Shown here one piece after another: positions 22,968-30,950 of a stretch of DNA of 33,911 nucleotides; position 1 is the stretch's first letter, and every line of letters starts with the position of its first letter. The notes below the pieces were generated by a model, which made no database searches, had not been told where the DNA came from, and was given only the letters and a program-made list of their open reading frames with translations. The position numbers and the translations under genes were made by a program. Source of the stretch: a virus; the IMG/VR virus record IMGVR_UViG_3300020428_000043, positions 1 to 33,911 of that record. One strand, 5' to 3'.

Positions 22968-24498
22968 GATTGTTATACTTGGCGGCGGCGTTGCAGGTTG
23001 GCTGTCTGCTCTAGTTGTTAGAAAAAAATTTCCATCTATGGAAGTTAGTGTAGTAGAAGATCCTAATAAGCCTCCTATTATTGCAGGCGAAAGCGGCACT
23101 ACTACATTTGTTCAGCTATTACAACACATCGATATTGACTTTGACGACTTTGTTAAACACACAAAATCTACTCCTAAAATGGGTGGTAGATTTAAAGACT
23201 GGAATGGAGTTGGTAGTGAATTCATACATTGTTTACAAACTGATTATGCACCTTGGCTAGACGGTTGGACTGATACTGAAAAAGCTATGAGTGAGATTAC
23301 TATTGGTGAATTAAAAAATATTATGGTAGCTGAAAGACAAAAGGATTTATATCAAGCTACTTTACTGGGAAACAATGTTCCATTAGCAGATGCATTTTAC
23401 GCAAACTATTTTATTAAAGAAAACAAAGTTCCTTTTGGCGCAAGTAGAGCTGACTTGCCTATTATTCCAATGTGGCATAACGAAAGTAGAGCAACAGCGG
23501 CGTATTTAAAATCTATTGCATTACAACGTAACATTAATTTGATAGAAGGCACATATGTCGATGCAATACAAAACGATAGCGGCGATATAACAAGTTTAAT
23601 TTTAGATGACAATCGAACAATAGAAGGAGATTGGTTCGTTGATTGTAGTGGCTTTGCACAACTACTAATTAGGAAAAAATTAGGAACAAAATACACTGAT
23701 TACTCAAAACATTTTACACACAATTCTGTTATTGCATGGTGGGACGAACCTAAATATTCAGTAACAACAAATGCAACAGCAATGAAATATGGTTGGCGAT
23801 GGAATATTAATTTGCAGCATAGATCGGGTAACGGTTACATTTACGATAATAACTACATCACAGCAGATCAAGCATTAGAAGAAGCAAGGAGTGTATGTGG
23901 GGAACATATTGAACCTATTGCTTCGTTTACATATACACCCGAAGTATCAACGGAAAGCTGGAATAACAATGTTATAGCAATCGGTCTTAGTAGTGGATTT
24001 TTAGAACCATTAGAAGCAAACGGTATTGCAATCATTTGTGAAAGTTTATTTGCGTTACAAGACTTATGGGATCCTACTAGAGAGCGTCACGCTATACAGC
24101 AAGAACGATTTAATGACAGAGTATCAACTGTATATGATGATATTAAAGATTTTATTGCTTTGCATTTTAGAGGAAAAAGAAGCGATACAGATTTTTGGCT
24201 AAGCCATATGCACGATCAAGAACGTATTCCAGAATCTTTAAGACAAAAATTAAGACATTGGGAATCGTTCTTTTATGGACATTCACCTGTTGAGCCAACA
24301 TTTAACGGTTATTCACCAACTGCCTGGATGCAGGTTGTTCAAGGATTAGACATATTTCCTAGCACATACTTTACACAAGCATTTGCAGATAAACTAGATA
24401 TCGGTAAAAACGTGCTAAATACTAATGTAAAACGCTACAAAAAACTTGTGGCTCCATTCTGGACTATCGATGAATGGATTGAGAATATTGATAAATAA
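22945..24498 (+). CDS. Flavin-dependent halogenase 3, divergent
   Basis: A 517-residue enzyme of the same family but less like copies 1 and 2. FAD motif GGGVAG is at 13-18, with GESGTTTF at 48-55 in place of GEGSTEHW. K78 (TPKMGGRF) is in the catalytic Lys position. The W-x-W-x-I-P signature becomes W284-R-W286-N-I-N289, losing the Pro, and E357 (FLEPLEAN) is kept. The start is TTG at 22945 with AAGGAG 7 bases upstream, inside the end of halogenase 2; no ATG fits. The changes suggest a different substrate or a related hydroxylation reaction. Confidence 0.85.
   Translation: MKPQSTSKIVILGGGVAGWLSALVVRKKFPSMEVSVVEDPNKPPIIAGESGTTTFVQLLQHIDIDFDDFVKHTKSTPKMGGRFKDWNGVGSEFIHCLQTDYAPWLDGWTDTEKAMSEITIGELKNIMVAERQKDLYQATLLGNNVPLADAFYANYFIKENKVPFGASRADLPIIPMWHNESRATAAYLKSIALQRNINLIEGTYVDAIQNDSGDITSLILDDNRTIEGDWFVDCSGFAQLLIRKKLGTKYTDYSKHFTHNSVIAWWDEPKYSVTTNATAMKYGWRWNINLQHRSGNGYIYDNNYITADQALEEARSVCGEHIEPIASFTYTPEVSTESWNNNVIAIGLSSGFLEPLEANGIAIICESLFALQDLWDPTRERHAIQQERFNDRVSTVYDDIKDFIALHFRGKRSDTDFWLSHMHDQERIPESLRQKLRHWESFFYGHSPVEPTFNGYSPTAWMQVVQGLDIFPSTYFTQAFADKLDIGKNVLNTNVKRYKKLVAPFWTIDEWIENIDK
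24491..24497 (+). promoter_or_regulatory. Candidate late promoter for the 52-residue protein (ATAAATA)
   Basis: ATAAATA overlaps the stop codon of halogenase 3 and lies 21 bases before the ATG at 24519, with an AGGAG ribosome site between. It could give the small gene extra expression. Confidence 0.45.
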
Positions 24499-24518
24499 AG
24501 ATATAGGAGTTATAAAAT

Positions 24519-24677
24519 ATGGCAACTTACAAAATGATTATCAGAAAGGAAGTAGGTAAAGCACCTATTACCTCGGACACATGTGAAGCAAGAAACAAAG
24601 AAGAAGCATCAAAGATCTTTGAAGAGCGTCATACACCGGCTAAAATCGTTGCGGGCCCAACTAAAGTCAGCGACTAA
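24519..24677 (+). CDS. Small 52-residue protein at the end of the halogenase operon
   Basis: The frame reads MATYKMIIRKEVGKAP and ends GPTKVSD with TAA at 24675-24677. AGGAG at 24505-24509 lies 9 bases before the ATG, so translation is well supported. It has one Cys and one Tyr but no Trp. Its stop directly abuts the stop of the convergent oxygenase gene (24678). Such a small, well-expressed gene beside modifying enzymes could be a partner or substrate, but the lack of Trp argues against a tryptophan-halogenase peptide substrate. Function not known. Confidence 0.7.
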   Translation: MATYKMIIRKEVGKAPITSDTCEARNKEEASKIFEERHTPAKIVAGPTKVSD

Positions 24678-25304
24678 TTAACGCTTAAATCCAAGCACAT
24701 CTTTAACATTCTGCACTTCGTCTTTTATCTCTTGACGAACAAATTCTGCAGGAAGTCCTAGTGCTGGTTTAGTATCCCATTTCAAATGCGAATAAGGACC
24801 ATCAGCTTCTACATACTGTAAGAAAGCCTGTACTATCTTATTGCCCTCGTATGAATTTCTCCAGTGTTCGTGTCTACGTCCACTGTATATAACAATATCA
24901 CCAACATCTAAATTAATCTCGTGTTCAACACCATCTTCATTTTTGATGTATATTGGCCAATTGTATTCTGGTTCTTTTGATATTGCAACTGACACTGATA
25001 CTTCAGAGCTAGGTCTATCAAAATGTTTTTTAAGTTGTGAACCTTTATAATATATTCTAGCATAAGAGTAAACTGGTACTAACTTACTTCCCCATTCTTT
25101 TGCAACCAAAGGATTTAGTTTTACCATTAATGCTTCAAACATCAAGGGAGCGTATCTCGCAAAAGTGTTTTCTTCTAGGTCAGATAAGTCAGCACCAGCG
25201 TACAATACTTTGCAAACTTCTTCCATCATTTCGTACTCTAATGCAAGAAATTCGCAGAGTTCTGTTGATACTGCTCCTCGTATAATTTTGTAATCTTCTA
25301 TCAT
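24678..25304 (-). CDS. Fe(II)/2-oxoglutarate oxygenase, prolyl-hydroxylase-like
   Basis: A 208-residue protein. After a helical N-terminal 75 residues, the double-stranded beta helix begins with YARIYYKGSQLKKHFDRPSS, giving iron ligands H94 and D96. It continues VSVSVAIS, then GDIVIYSGRRHEHWRNSYEG (H147 likely the third ligand), then VQAFLQYVEADG. The overall layout resembles prolyl-4-hydroxylase-like phage proteins. It is the last gene of the minus-strand tailoring operon and overlaps the preceding gene as ATGA. The substrate is unknown; protein side chains are the usual target of this class. Confidence 0.78.
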   Translation of the reverse strand: MIEDYKIIRGAVSTELCEFLALEYEMMEEVCKVLYAGADLSDLEENTFARYAPLMFEALMVKLNPLVAKEWGSKLVPVYSYARIYYKGSQLKKHFDRPSSEVSVSVAISKEPEYNWPIYIKNEDGVEHEINLDVGDIVIYSGRRHEHWRNSYEGNKIVQAFLQYVEADGPYSHLKWDTKPALGLPAEFVRQEIKDEVQNVKDVLGFKR

Positions 25305-25858
25305 AGCAATGGCATTAACCCCATGTTACCAAATGGTCTTTCTTCATAGTGGCTAATTAAAGGACTGTTTGGTATTGTGTGTATATCAAAACCTATTGTC
25401 GTTCTATAACCTTCATATGGTTCTAGTACTTTAACTTCGTGTTGAGCATGTCCTGGTCCAAAATATATTTGTCCAGGCTTATTATCAATGGTCCAATTAT
25501 CAAATATAGTTTGTGTATTTTTAGGATCAATACTAATATATCCATGCCAATCAAAATCGTGTCCATGCCTTGTTAAACATTCGTCTGGTCTATGATAGTT
25601 TAACCATGCTTGTATCCATAATGGACGATCCTCACCTACTTTACTTCTTACAAATGTTCCAAGCTCTTTATATATGTCATAAAAAATAGTGCTAGGTGCA
25701 GTTAGTGCAAACACATTATACAGATTGTAAGACCATGTGCTGTCATTTTTATCAGGAAATATTTTCTTAAAAACGGCATGCGCATTATCTAGATGATCAA
25801 AAATCTGAGTCTTATTTTCAATTATATATTGACTTTGGTGTAAGTAGTATTCGCTCAT
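25301..25858 (-). CDS. Putative Fe(II)/2OG oxygenase with RHGHDFDWHGYISID core
   Basis: A 185-residue protein. The core RHGHDFDWHGYISID supplies H98 and H100 with D101 or D103 as candidate ligands. GQIYFGPGHAQHEVKV adds H137 or H140, and GYRTTIGFDIH supplies R152 for 2-oxoglutarate. It resembles the 2OG-FeII_Oxy_5 group but is more divergent than the genes at 28943 and 30360. It overlaps both neighbours as ATGA. Which residues bind the metal is uncertain from sequence alone. Confidence 0.65.
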   Translation of the reverse strand: MSEYYLHQSQYIIENKTQIFDHLDNAHAVFKKIFPDKNDSTWSYNLYNVFALTAPSTIFYDIYKELGTFVRSKVGEDRPLWIQAWLNYHRPDECLTRHGHDFDWHGYISIDPKNTQTIFDNWTIDNKPGQIYFGPGHAQHEVKVLEPYEGYRTTIGFDIHTIPNSPLISHYEERPFGNMGLMPLL

Positions 25859-26466
25859 CCTAGTTGAACCCTATCTAAATTAATGTTAATAACAGCTCTA
25901 TAGCCCGAATCTTTACAATAACTGCTAGTATGATAATACTTTCCTGGAAATATAACTACTCTACCTTGCTTAGGTGTAACACGTTCTTTAATTGTAAACT
26001 CATTTGCTTTAATACGCATAATATCATCAGTGCCAGGATCGTAATCATCGTTTGTTTCATTAAAAATAACTGTGTCACCGTCGCAGTCGTTAACATAATA
26101 AATTGCATTCCAATGCTCAAAGAAGCTGTCTATGTGCGGCATATGGTGGTCTAACGTGCTTGTTTTATTAGGTAGGGTCAAGTTAGCTCTCATGCGTATT
26201 AACCTGTTATACGGCGTCTTAGACGCACTAGTAATGCTTAAAACAAGCGGATATATAAAATTAAAGTGTTGACTTACTGCTTGTTGTTTTTCAAAAAAGA
26301 AATGATTAAATCCTGCATGATTGCTTTCTCCTTGTAGTTCTGCATCAGGAGAAACCATGTTTTGATTAAACACCCAGCCAAAGTCCCAACCAGTTAATAG
26401 TGTTCTAATATGGTCTGAGTAATCTTTAGGTATTACGTTATCGATTATTATAATATCATCATTCAT
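25855..26466 (-). CDS. Fe(II)/2-oxoglutarate oxygenase (H-x-D...H)
   Basis: A 203-residue protein with a clear facial triad: H111-I-D113 (in MPHIDSFFEHWNAIYYVND) and H179 (VVIFPGKYYHTSSY), plus R190 (GYRAVININL) for the co-substrate. The GDTVIF strand is typical. It is a paralogue of the gene at 27672: both have a D-x-H-x-A/x-x-YYVN-x-CDG-x-T segment and the same spacing. It overlaps the next gene downstream and the preceding gene by 4 bases. Confidence 0.82.
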   Translation of the reverse strand: MNDDIIIIDNVIPKDYSDHIRTLLTGWDFGWVFNQNMVSPDAELQGESNHAGFNHFFFEKQQAVSQHFNFIYPLVLSITSASKTPYNRLIRMRANLTLPNKTSTLDHHMPHIDSFFEHWNAIYYVNDCDGDTVIFNETNDDYDPGTDDIMRIKANEFTIKERVTPKQGRVVIFPGKYYHTSSYCKDSGYRAVININLDRVQLG

Positions 26467-26972
26467 CCTGGATACCTTTGTAATGCTGTGCCATAAAATG
26501 TTAGCATCAATGTGTTGTCTGCAAAATTTGATATCTTATAAGGAACTTGAGGGTTCCAAAGTACACATCTATTAAACATATTTTCTATTGACATTGTTTC
26601 TATCTGTGTTCTACTATCATAAAATTTAATTCCGCTATCAGGGATTAAATTTTCTTTTGTTAAAAATACAGTTCCTGCAATATTGTAAGATCCTATTGTT
26701 TTGATTTGATCAACACATTCGCTGTTTATGCTTTGATATTCGCAATGTAAAAATGTAAACTGGTCTTTTCCAACCACATGCTGAATTAACTTTCCAAGCA
26801 GTTTTTCAAACATATCATGATTAATCACATCTAAACTATTTGAACGTGTACCTAAAAACAACGAATTATCCTGGTCAACATAGTCTTGCTTATTAGCATG
26901 ATTAACTACTAGTTGAGGGTTTTCAAAAAAGTTATCAATAACTTTTATAGGTTGTGTAATACTTCTAATCAT
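26463..26972 (-). CDS. Degenerate 2OG-oxygenase paralogue lacking metal and co-substrate ligands
   Basis: A 169-residue protein that aligns along its length with the neighbouring oxygenase at 26969 (shared VIDNF, NIAG, T/L-K-E and NRC segments). In that alignment the neighbour's iron ligands H and D fall on I90 and T92, the second His on Y145 and the 2OG Arg on a Thr near residue 154. All four catalytic positions are changed while the frame is intact, so the protein is probably made but not catalytic. The start ATG at 26972 overlaps the stop of the neighbour (ATGA); an upstream in-frame ATG at 27050 would lie inside that gene. Confidence 0.72.
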   Translation of the reverse strand: MIRSITQPIKVIDNFFENPQLVVNHANKQDYVDQDNSLFLGTRSNSLDVINHDMFEKLLGKLIQHVVGKDQFTFLHCEYQSINSECVDQIKTIGSYNIAGTVFLTKENLIPDSGIKFYDSRTQIETMSIENMFNRCVLWNPQVPYKISNFADNTLMLTFYGTALQRYPG

Positions 26973-27679
26973 GCTACCCTCGCAAAAAATACTTGTGTTA
27001 ATCTCGAGTCTTCGAGTGTAGTACCGTAGAAATTTTCTGGACTGTGCCATTGTCTTGTGTCAAATATAATACAACGGTTGTATACACTTTCCATAGTTAT
27101 TGTTTTTTTAAATTCTGCTACTTGCTGTTCTCTTATTTTATCAAACTTTTCTTTCTCTTCTACTTCCACATCAAGAACATCTTCCATAAATGCTTGAGAG
27201 TATTTGCTACCATCAAAGGTATTGTTATCTTCGTAGATAGTAGTACCTGTACCGTTAAACGGTTCTTTGTTTAGATAAATTACCCCAGCAATATTTAATT
27301 TAGGATCATCGTCGTGTACCCATCCACGAGTATATGATCCGGGTGTAGAATGAAATGCTGATTGAAATTCATGAAACTCTGTATATCCATAATCATTAAG
27401 ATATACCATTAACTTTTTTCCAAGTATTTCTAATGTTTCTCTATCAAATTCATGAAGTAACTTAGTTCTTATTCCAGGCCAGCTTCCTCTATCACCTTTA
27501 AAAAACTCTAAACCTAATGCATAATCACGAACAAGATCGGGTTCGTCATAAAAATTATCAATCACCATAGTTGGAAGGTATGGATACTTAAATCTATCTT
27601 TAAGATTATGTGATTGAATACTAGACATCGATTGTTTATCATGCGCTATTAATTCGTTAATATAATCTTGATTAGCCAT
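26969..27679 (-). CDS. Fe(II)/2-oxoglutarate oxygenase-like protein
   Basis: A 236-residue protein. Iron ligands H122 and D124 (RGWVHDDDPKLNIAG), H212 (TRQWHSPENFYG) and R226 (SRLTQVFF) are in the right order and spacing. An inserted, highly charged helical segment (about residues 168-193, rich in Glu and Lys) interrupts the barrel. The ATG at 27679 has AAGGA 6 bases upstream. It overlaps the preceding gene by 8 bases and the degenerate copy downstream by 4. It is the likely parent of the degenerate neighbour. Confidence 0.78.
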   Translation of the reverse strand: MANQDYINELIAHDKQSMSSIQSHNLKDRFKYPYLPTMVIDNFYDEPDLVRDYALGLEFFKGDRGSWPGIRTKLLHEFDRETLEILGKKLMVYLNDYGYTEFHEFQSAFHSTPGSYTRGWVHDDDPKLNIAGVIYLNKEPFNGTGTTIYEDNNTFDGSKYSQAFMEDVLDVEVEEKEKFDKIREQQVAEFKKTITMESVYNRCIIFDTRQWHSPENFYGTTLEDSRLTQVFFARVA

Positions 27680-28253
27680 CAATTTTCCTTGCTGTAAAAT
27701 TCATAGTCATCACAATCCTTTTTGTAAACATTTTAGGACATGTACTTGCATGATAATGCCTTCCGTTGAATACTAATACTTTGCCTTGTTGTGGCATACT
27801 TTTGTGCATAGCACTGTATTTTTCTGATTCTTCTGTTTGGTGAAATACAATAGTTTCACCATCACACTCATTAACATAGTAACACGCAGTATAATGATCT
27901 ACATTAAAATCTACATGTGGTGTATTATGTTGATACCTTACATGTGGCATAAAATACTTTGTATTAAGCAAAAAGCCTAGTCGCATACGTAACAGCTGGT
28001 CAAGTTCTAATCCTGCTTTTGCACAAGTATTTTGTAGCAAGGGAGTAAAAAATTCTAATCCTGGATTTTCTTTATTGTCAGGATGATATACTAGGTTTGC
28101 AAAACTAGGTGTAGAAGTATTAATATGATCCTTCTTTTCAAACGTTGTATCTTCCATAAAATGCCAATCAAAGGTTATGTCAGTTACTACATCAAATATT
28201 TGTTTTTGATAATCTTGTTCGATTACATTTTCTATTTCAATTGGGTTAAACAT
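27672..28253 (-). CDS. Fe(II)/2-oxoglutarate oxygenase (H-x-D...H)
   Basis: A 193-residue protein with H113-V-D115 (TPHVDFNVDHYTACYYVNE), H168 (VLVFNGRHYHAS) and R179 (TKRIVMTMNF). The GETIVFHQ strand and YYVNECDG segment pair it with the gene at 25855. AGGAT lies 6 bases before the ATG. The start overlaps the JmjC/cupin-like gene by 8 bases. Likely hydroxylates a side chain or small molecule; the target is unknown. Confidence 0.82.
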   Translation of the reverse strand: MFNPIEIENVIEQDYQKQIFDVVTDITFDWHFMEDTTFEKKDHINTSTPSFANLVYHPDNKENPGLEFFTPLLQNTCAKAGLELDQLLRMRLGFLLNTKYFMPHVRYQHNTPHVDFNVDHYTACYYVNECDGETIVFHQTEESEKYSAMHKSMPQQGKVLVFNGRHYHASTCPKMFTKRIVMTMNFTARKIDG

Positions 28254-28962
28254 TGTTGATCCTATAATAATTTCTATCTACTGCATTTTCCATTGCCTCT
28301 GTTGGTAGTTTCTGCCAACACGGAATACTCAGAGATATTCGTTTGCCTTTAGGATATGCACAATGATATTGTCTTGACGGAATATATAATGCATCTCCTG
28401 GTTCTAATTCTACGTCGATATCTACTTCCATATCCTTGTCATGTAACTTACCATTCATTAATCCTGTTCTGTGCATGTAAGAAATTTTATTCTTATACAC
28501 TTTCCATCTAGTTTTTCCTTCTGCTTGAATAATAAAATTACAAGGATAATCATCATGTATTGTAAAAGACTTAGAATCCTTTATCCCACAATACACATGT
28601 ATTGCAGCATGTATACTAAACATATTTTCAAATATGCTTAAAAAATCCATTGTTTTTTGATTATGAAATCCATAGTCTAAACAGATTAATCCATAACCAT
28701 CATTTACTTTATCAAATATAAAACCTTTATCTTGTACACCTCTGTCATAAATCCAATTTTTTCTACTTACAGGTATTTCAATTTTGCTGTTGTCTGGACT
28801 TATAAGTTCAAAGTTATAGCGTTCTGTTTTGTTTGTGTGCTGCTCAATGTCTTGCCATGTGACTAGTTCACTAGGATCGTCAATCAACTTCTTAAAGAAG
28901 TGTGGCTTATCGTCAAACGCTAAGTTTGTTTCGTTAAGTATTCTACGGCTGAAGTCGTTCAT
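28246..28962 (-). CDS. JmjC/cupin-type oxygenase-like protein
   Basis: A protein of 238 residues with a JmjC/cupin_4-like beta-helix: FTIHDDYPCNFIIQAEGKTR gives the H-x-D pair (about H136, D138), then a W-K-V-Y segment, and VELEPGDALYIPSRQYHCAY gives the distal His (about H200). JmjC-type protein hydroxylases act on Asn, Asp, His or Arg side chains, often of ribosomal proteins. Two ATGs are adjacent; the second (28962) is better spaced from GAGGA. It overlaps the upstream gene by about 20 bases. It differs in fold subclass from its oxygenase neighbours. Confidence 0.75.
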   Translation of the reverse strand: MNDFSRRILNETNLAFDDKPHFFKKLIDDPSELVTWQDIEQHTNKTERYNFELISPDNSKIEIPVSRKNWIYDRGVQDKGFIFDKVNDGYGLICLDYGFHNQKTMDFLSIFENMFSIHAAIHVYCGIKDSKSFTIHDDYPCNFIIQAEGKTRWKVYKNKISYMHRTGLMNGKLHDKDMEVDIDVELEPGDALYIPSRQYHCAYPKGKRISLSIPCWQKLPTEAMENAVDRNYYRINNV

Positions 28963-29560
28963 CATCTGTCCTCACTAACTTAACATTAAAAGATACACTT
29001 ACTCTATCCTCGTCTGTTTTATTTCTTTCCACACCATGTGGTAACCATCCAGGAAACAATATTAGTTTACTTGACATCGGTTCATACGCAATACAAGATG
29101 CACTGATTGGAGTATAATTCTTCATTGGTGCTGCTGATGCAATAATAAAGTCTTGCATATGATTTTTATAAACATTGATGTTACCTTGTTCGGGCCTTGC
29201 ACTTACATAATATACACCAGATATAAAACTATTATCGTGTATATGTACTGAATTCGTATTTCCTTGTTTATTAATATTAAACCAAAAATTTTCCATAATA
29301 GGGTAACAATGCTCTTCATGGTAACCGTAATCACGTATGCAATTATCAACCTGATCCATAATCTTATCATGTAATGGTTTCATTTCAGCATACGCATCAG
29401 GCCTAAAATCTTTTGACTGCCAACCTCCTTGATTACTTAATACTCTTCCATCATCATCATCTGTGTGTAGTTGATAACAAAGTTTTAGCATATCAGTATT
29501 ATCTAATTGTGTTTGCTCCCACCACACCGGAGTAGGAAAGAACATATCCATATTCATCAT
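28943..29560 (-). CDS. 2OG-Fe(II) oxygenase (2OG-FeII_Oxy_5 type)
   Basis: A 205-residue protein that fits the family well: FFPTPVWW at the N-terminus, then NFWFNINKQGNTNSVHIHDN with H106-x-H108-D109, FISGVYYV, LILFPGWLPHGVERN (H175) and EDRVSVSFNV (R186). This family is common in marine T4-like phages and is of unknown substrate. The start overlaps the preceding stop as ATGA. It is a paralogue of the gene at 30360 and more distantly of the one at 19352. Confidence 0.85.
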   Translation of the reverse strand: MMNMDMFFPTPVWWEQTQLDNTDMLKLCYQLHTDDDDGRVLSNQGGWQSKDFRPDAYAEMKPLHDKIMDQVDNCIRDYGYHEEHCYPIMENFWFNINKQGNTNSVHIHDNSFISGVYYVSARPEQGNINVYKNHMQDFIIASAAPMKNYTPISASCIAYEPMSSKLILFPGWLPHGVERNKTDEDRVSVSFNVKLVRTDDERLQP

Positions 29561-30363
29561 GCTACGGTCCTCAAATCGCCCATTGTAACTTCTGGTGGAA
29601 AATCATCTGAAAATGCAAAAGTATGACTCCATCTAAAATCTACACTAGGAGAAACAATTGCAGCATGACTAATATCTGCTTTGTACATAGTCATTTTTCC
29701 TTCGGTAGATGGTGCAGCACCCATACATTCAAATCCCCATTTACTTAATTCATCATCTGACATATTAAACCATGCATCAGAGCGTTTAGGCGTCTGTGCT
29801 AATTCTCTCCATGATTCAAACAAAGGATGTTTTGTATCAGTCTGAAAATCGTATACACAGTTTTTTACTTCTCCATGATACTTGTATAGTTTTGTATTTG
29901 AATCCTCAATTGAGTGATTTGTAAACCATAAATTGGCAACTAATCCTTTAGGATAATCTACATGTGGTAATCTATAACAAGTAATCGGTTTCGCTCTGTC
30001 TTTAAAATAAATGTTCCCCCACTCATGTATTTGAGGATCATACATTTTATCTTCAACATTTTTAAGATAAAAATCTCTAATTAAAAAACAAATGTTTTTG
30101 TATACCCAGTCTGGTAAGTGTATAGTATCAAACGGATTAGGATCCATATTGCCTTCTGCACTGTTATCTTTAACAATAGGAAAACATTTTACTAAGTTTT
30201 TAAATATTTCAAAGCCGTCATTATAAAACGGATTGTCTGCAATCCAATACCCAATACCTTGACCTAAGTCAACATATTCTGTAGCAAAGTCATCTAGTGA
30301 CTTTACTTTTAACACTTTATCTATAGTGTTTGCATCAGGGTAACAAATCTTAAAATCCATCAT
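29557..30363 (-). CDS. Divergent Fe(II)/2-oxoglutarate oxygenase-like protein
   Basis: A 268-residue protein, the longest in the group. H134-V-D136 (CYRLPHVDYPKG), H233 (DISHAAIVSP) and R244 (FRWSHTFAFSD) appear in the expected order, separated by about 100 residues that include helical segments (KHPLFESWRELAQTPKRSD). The N-terminal 110 residues are probably a helical cap. It overlaps both neighbours as ATGA. It may be related to cyanophage proteins of similar layout; the assignment rests on the motif pattern. Confidence 0.7.
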   Translation of the reverse strand: MMDFKICYPDANTIDKVLKVKSLDDFATEYVDLGQGIGYWIADNPFYNDGFEIFKNLVKCFPIVKDNSAEGNMDPNPFDTIHLPDWVYKNICFLIRDFYLKNVEDKMYDPQIHEWGNIYFKDRAKPITCYRLPHVDYPKGLVANLWFTNHSIEDSNTKLYKYHGEVKNCVYDFQTDTKHPLFESWRELAQTPKRSDAWFNMSDDELSKWGFECMGAAPSTEGKMTMYKADISHAAIVSPSVDFRWSHTFAFSDDFPPEVTMGDLRTVA

Positions 30364-30950
30364 TTAATATTAATTGTCATTACAATTCTTTCTTTGTCTG
30401 TTTTGTTAGGTGTAGTAAAATGTTTAAGCCACCCTGGAAAGATAATAACATCTCCTGTTTTACATGCTACTTCACGTAGTGTTTGTGTTTCATTAACTAT
30501 TGGAAAGCTACACATATGATACTCTAACGGATTTCTAAATACAATATTTCCACTGTCAGGTGGACATTTTAGGTAGCAACTAGCAACGAATGTGCTATAG
30601 TTATGATGGTGTTCTTCAGTGTAACCAGATCTATAATGCCTATTAAACCAAGATCCAATTACTTCTGATTGTCGATTATAAAAATTTAATTCTTCTTTGA
30701 TGACTGTTAGTTTATGACCTAACCATCCTTGAAATTCAGCAAGTTCTTCCCATGTGTGCGGACTTTGGTATTCGGGGTTTGTTACCGTTGATATAGCATT
30801 GCCTTTTTCTAAAGCCGAGTTATGCTTAACAGCATCAAAAACTTCGTCAATAGGTTTTTGTAATATGTCTAAAGGAAAGTCGTAAGTATACTTCCATACA
30901 TAAGGCGAAAAGAGATGAACTCCTCCTTCATTATTCTGACTGCTTACCAT
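30360..30950 (-). CDS. 2OG-Fe(II) oxygenase (2OG-FeII_Oxy_5 type)
   Basis: A 196-residue protein with SWFNRHYRSGYTEEHHHN (H114 to H116), then SCYLKCPPDSGNIVFRNP, GDVIIFPGWLKHFTTPNKTD (H177) and ERIVMTINI (R188). It is a paralogue of the gene at 28943. The ATG at 30950 is chosen because GAGGA precedes it at good spacing; an upstream in-frame ATG at 30962 overlaps that site. It begins inside the end of the small coiled-coil gene (20-base overlap). Confidence 0.82.
   Translation of the reverse strand: MVSSQNNEGGVHLFSPYVWKYTYDFPLDILQKPIDEVFDAVKHNSALEKGNAISTVTNPEYQSPHTWEELAEFQGWLGHKLTVIKEELNFYNRQSEVIGSWFNRHYRSGYTEEHHHNYSTFVASCYLKCPPDSGNIVFRNPLEYHMCSFPIVNETQTLREVACKTGDVIIFPGWLKHFTTPNKTDKERIVMTINIK

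Noticed and set aside
24498-24519. Terminator at the end of the halogenase operon
   Set aside because: No stem and T-run. The sequence is instead a promoter-like motif plus a ribosome site for the small gene.
26973-27050. Longer N-terminus for the degenerate oxygenase (ATG at 27050)
   Set aside because: The extra 26 residues would lie inside the neighbouring gene; the ATG at 26972 has the usual 4-base overlap.
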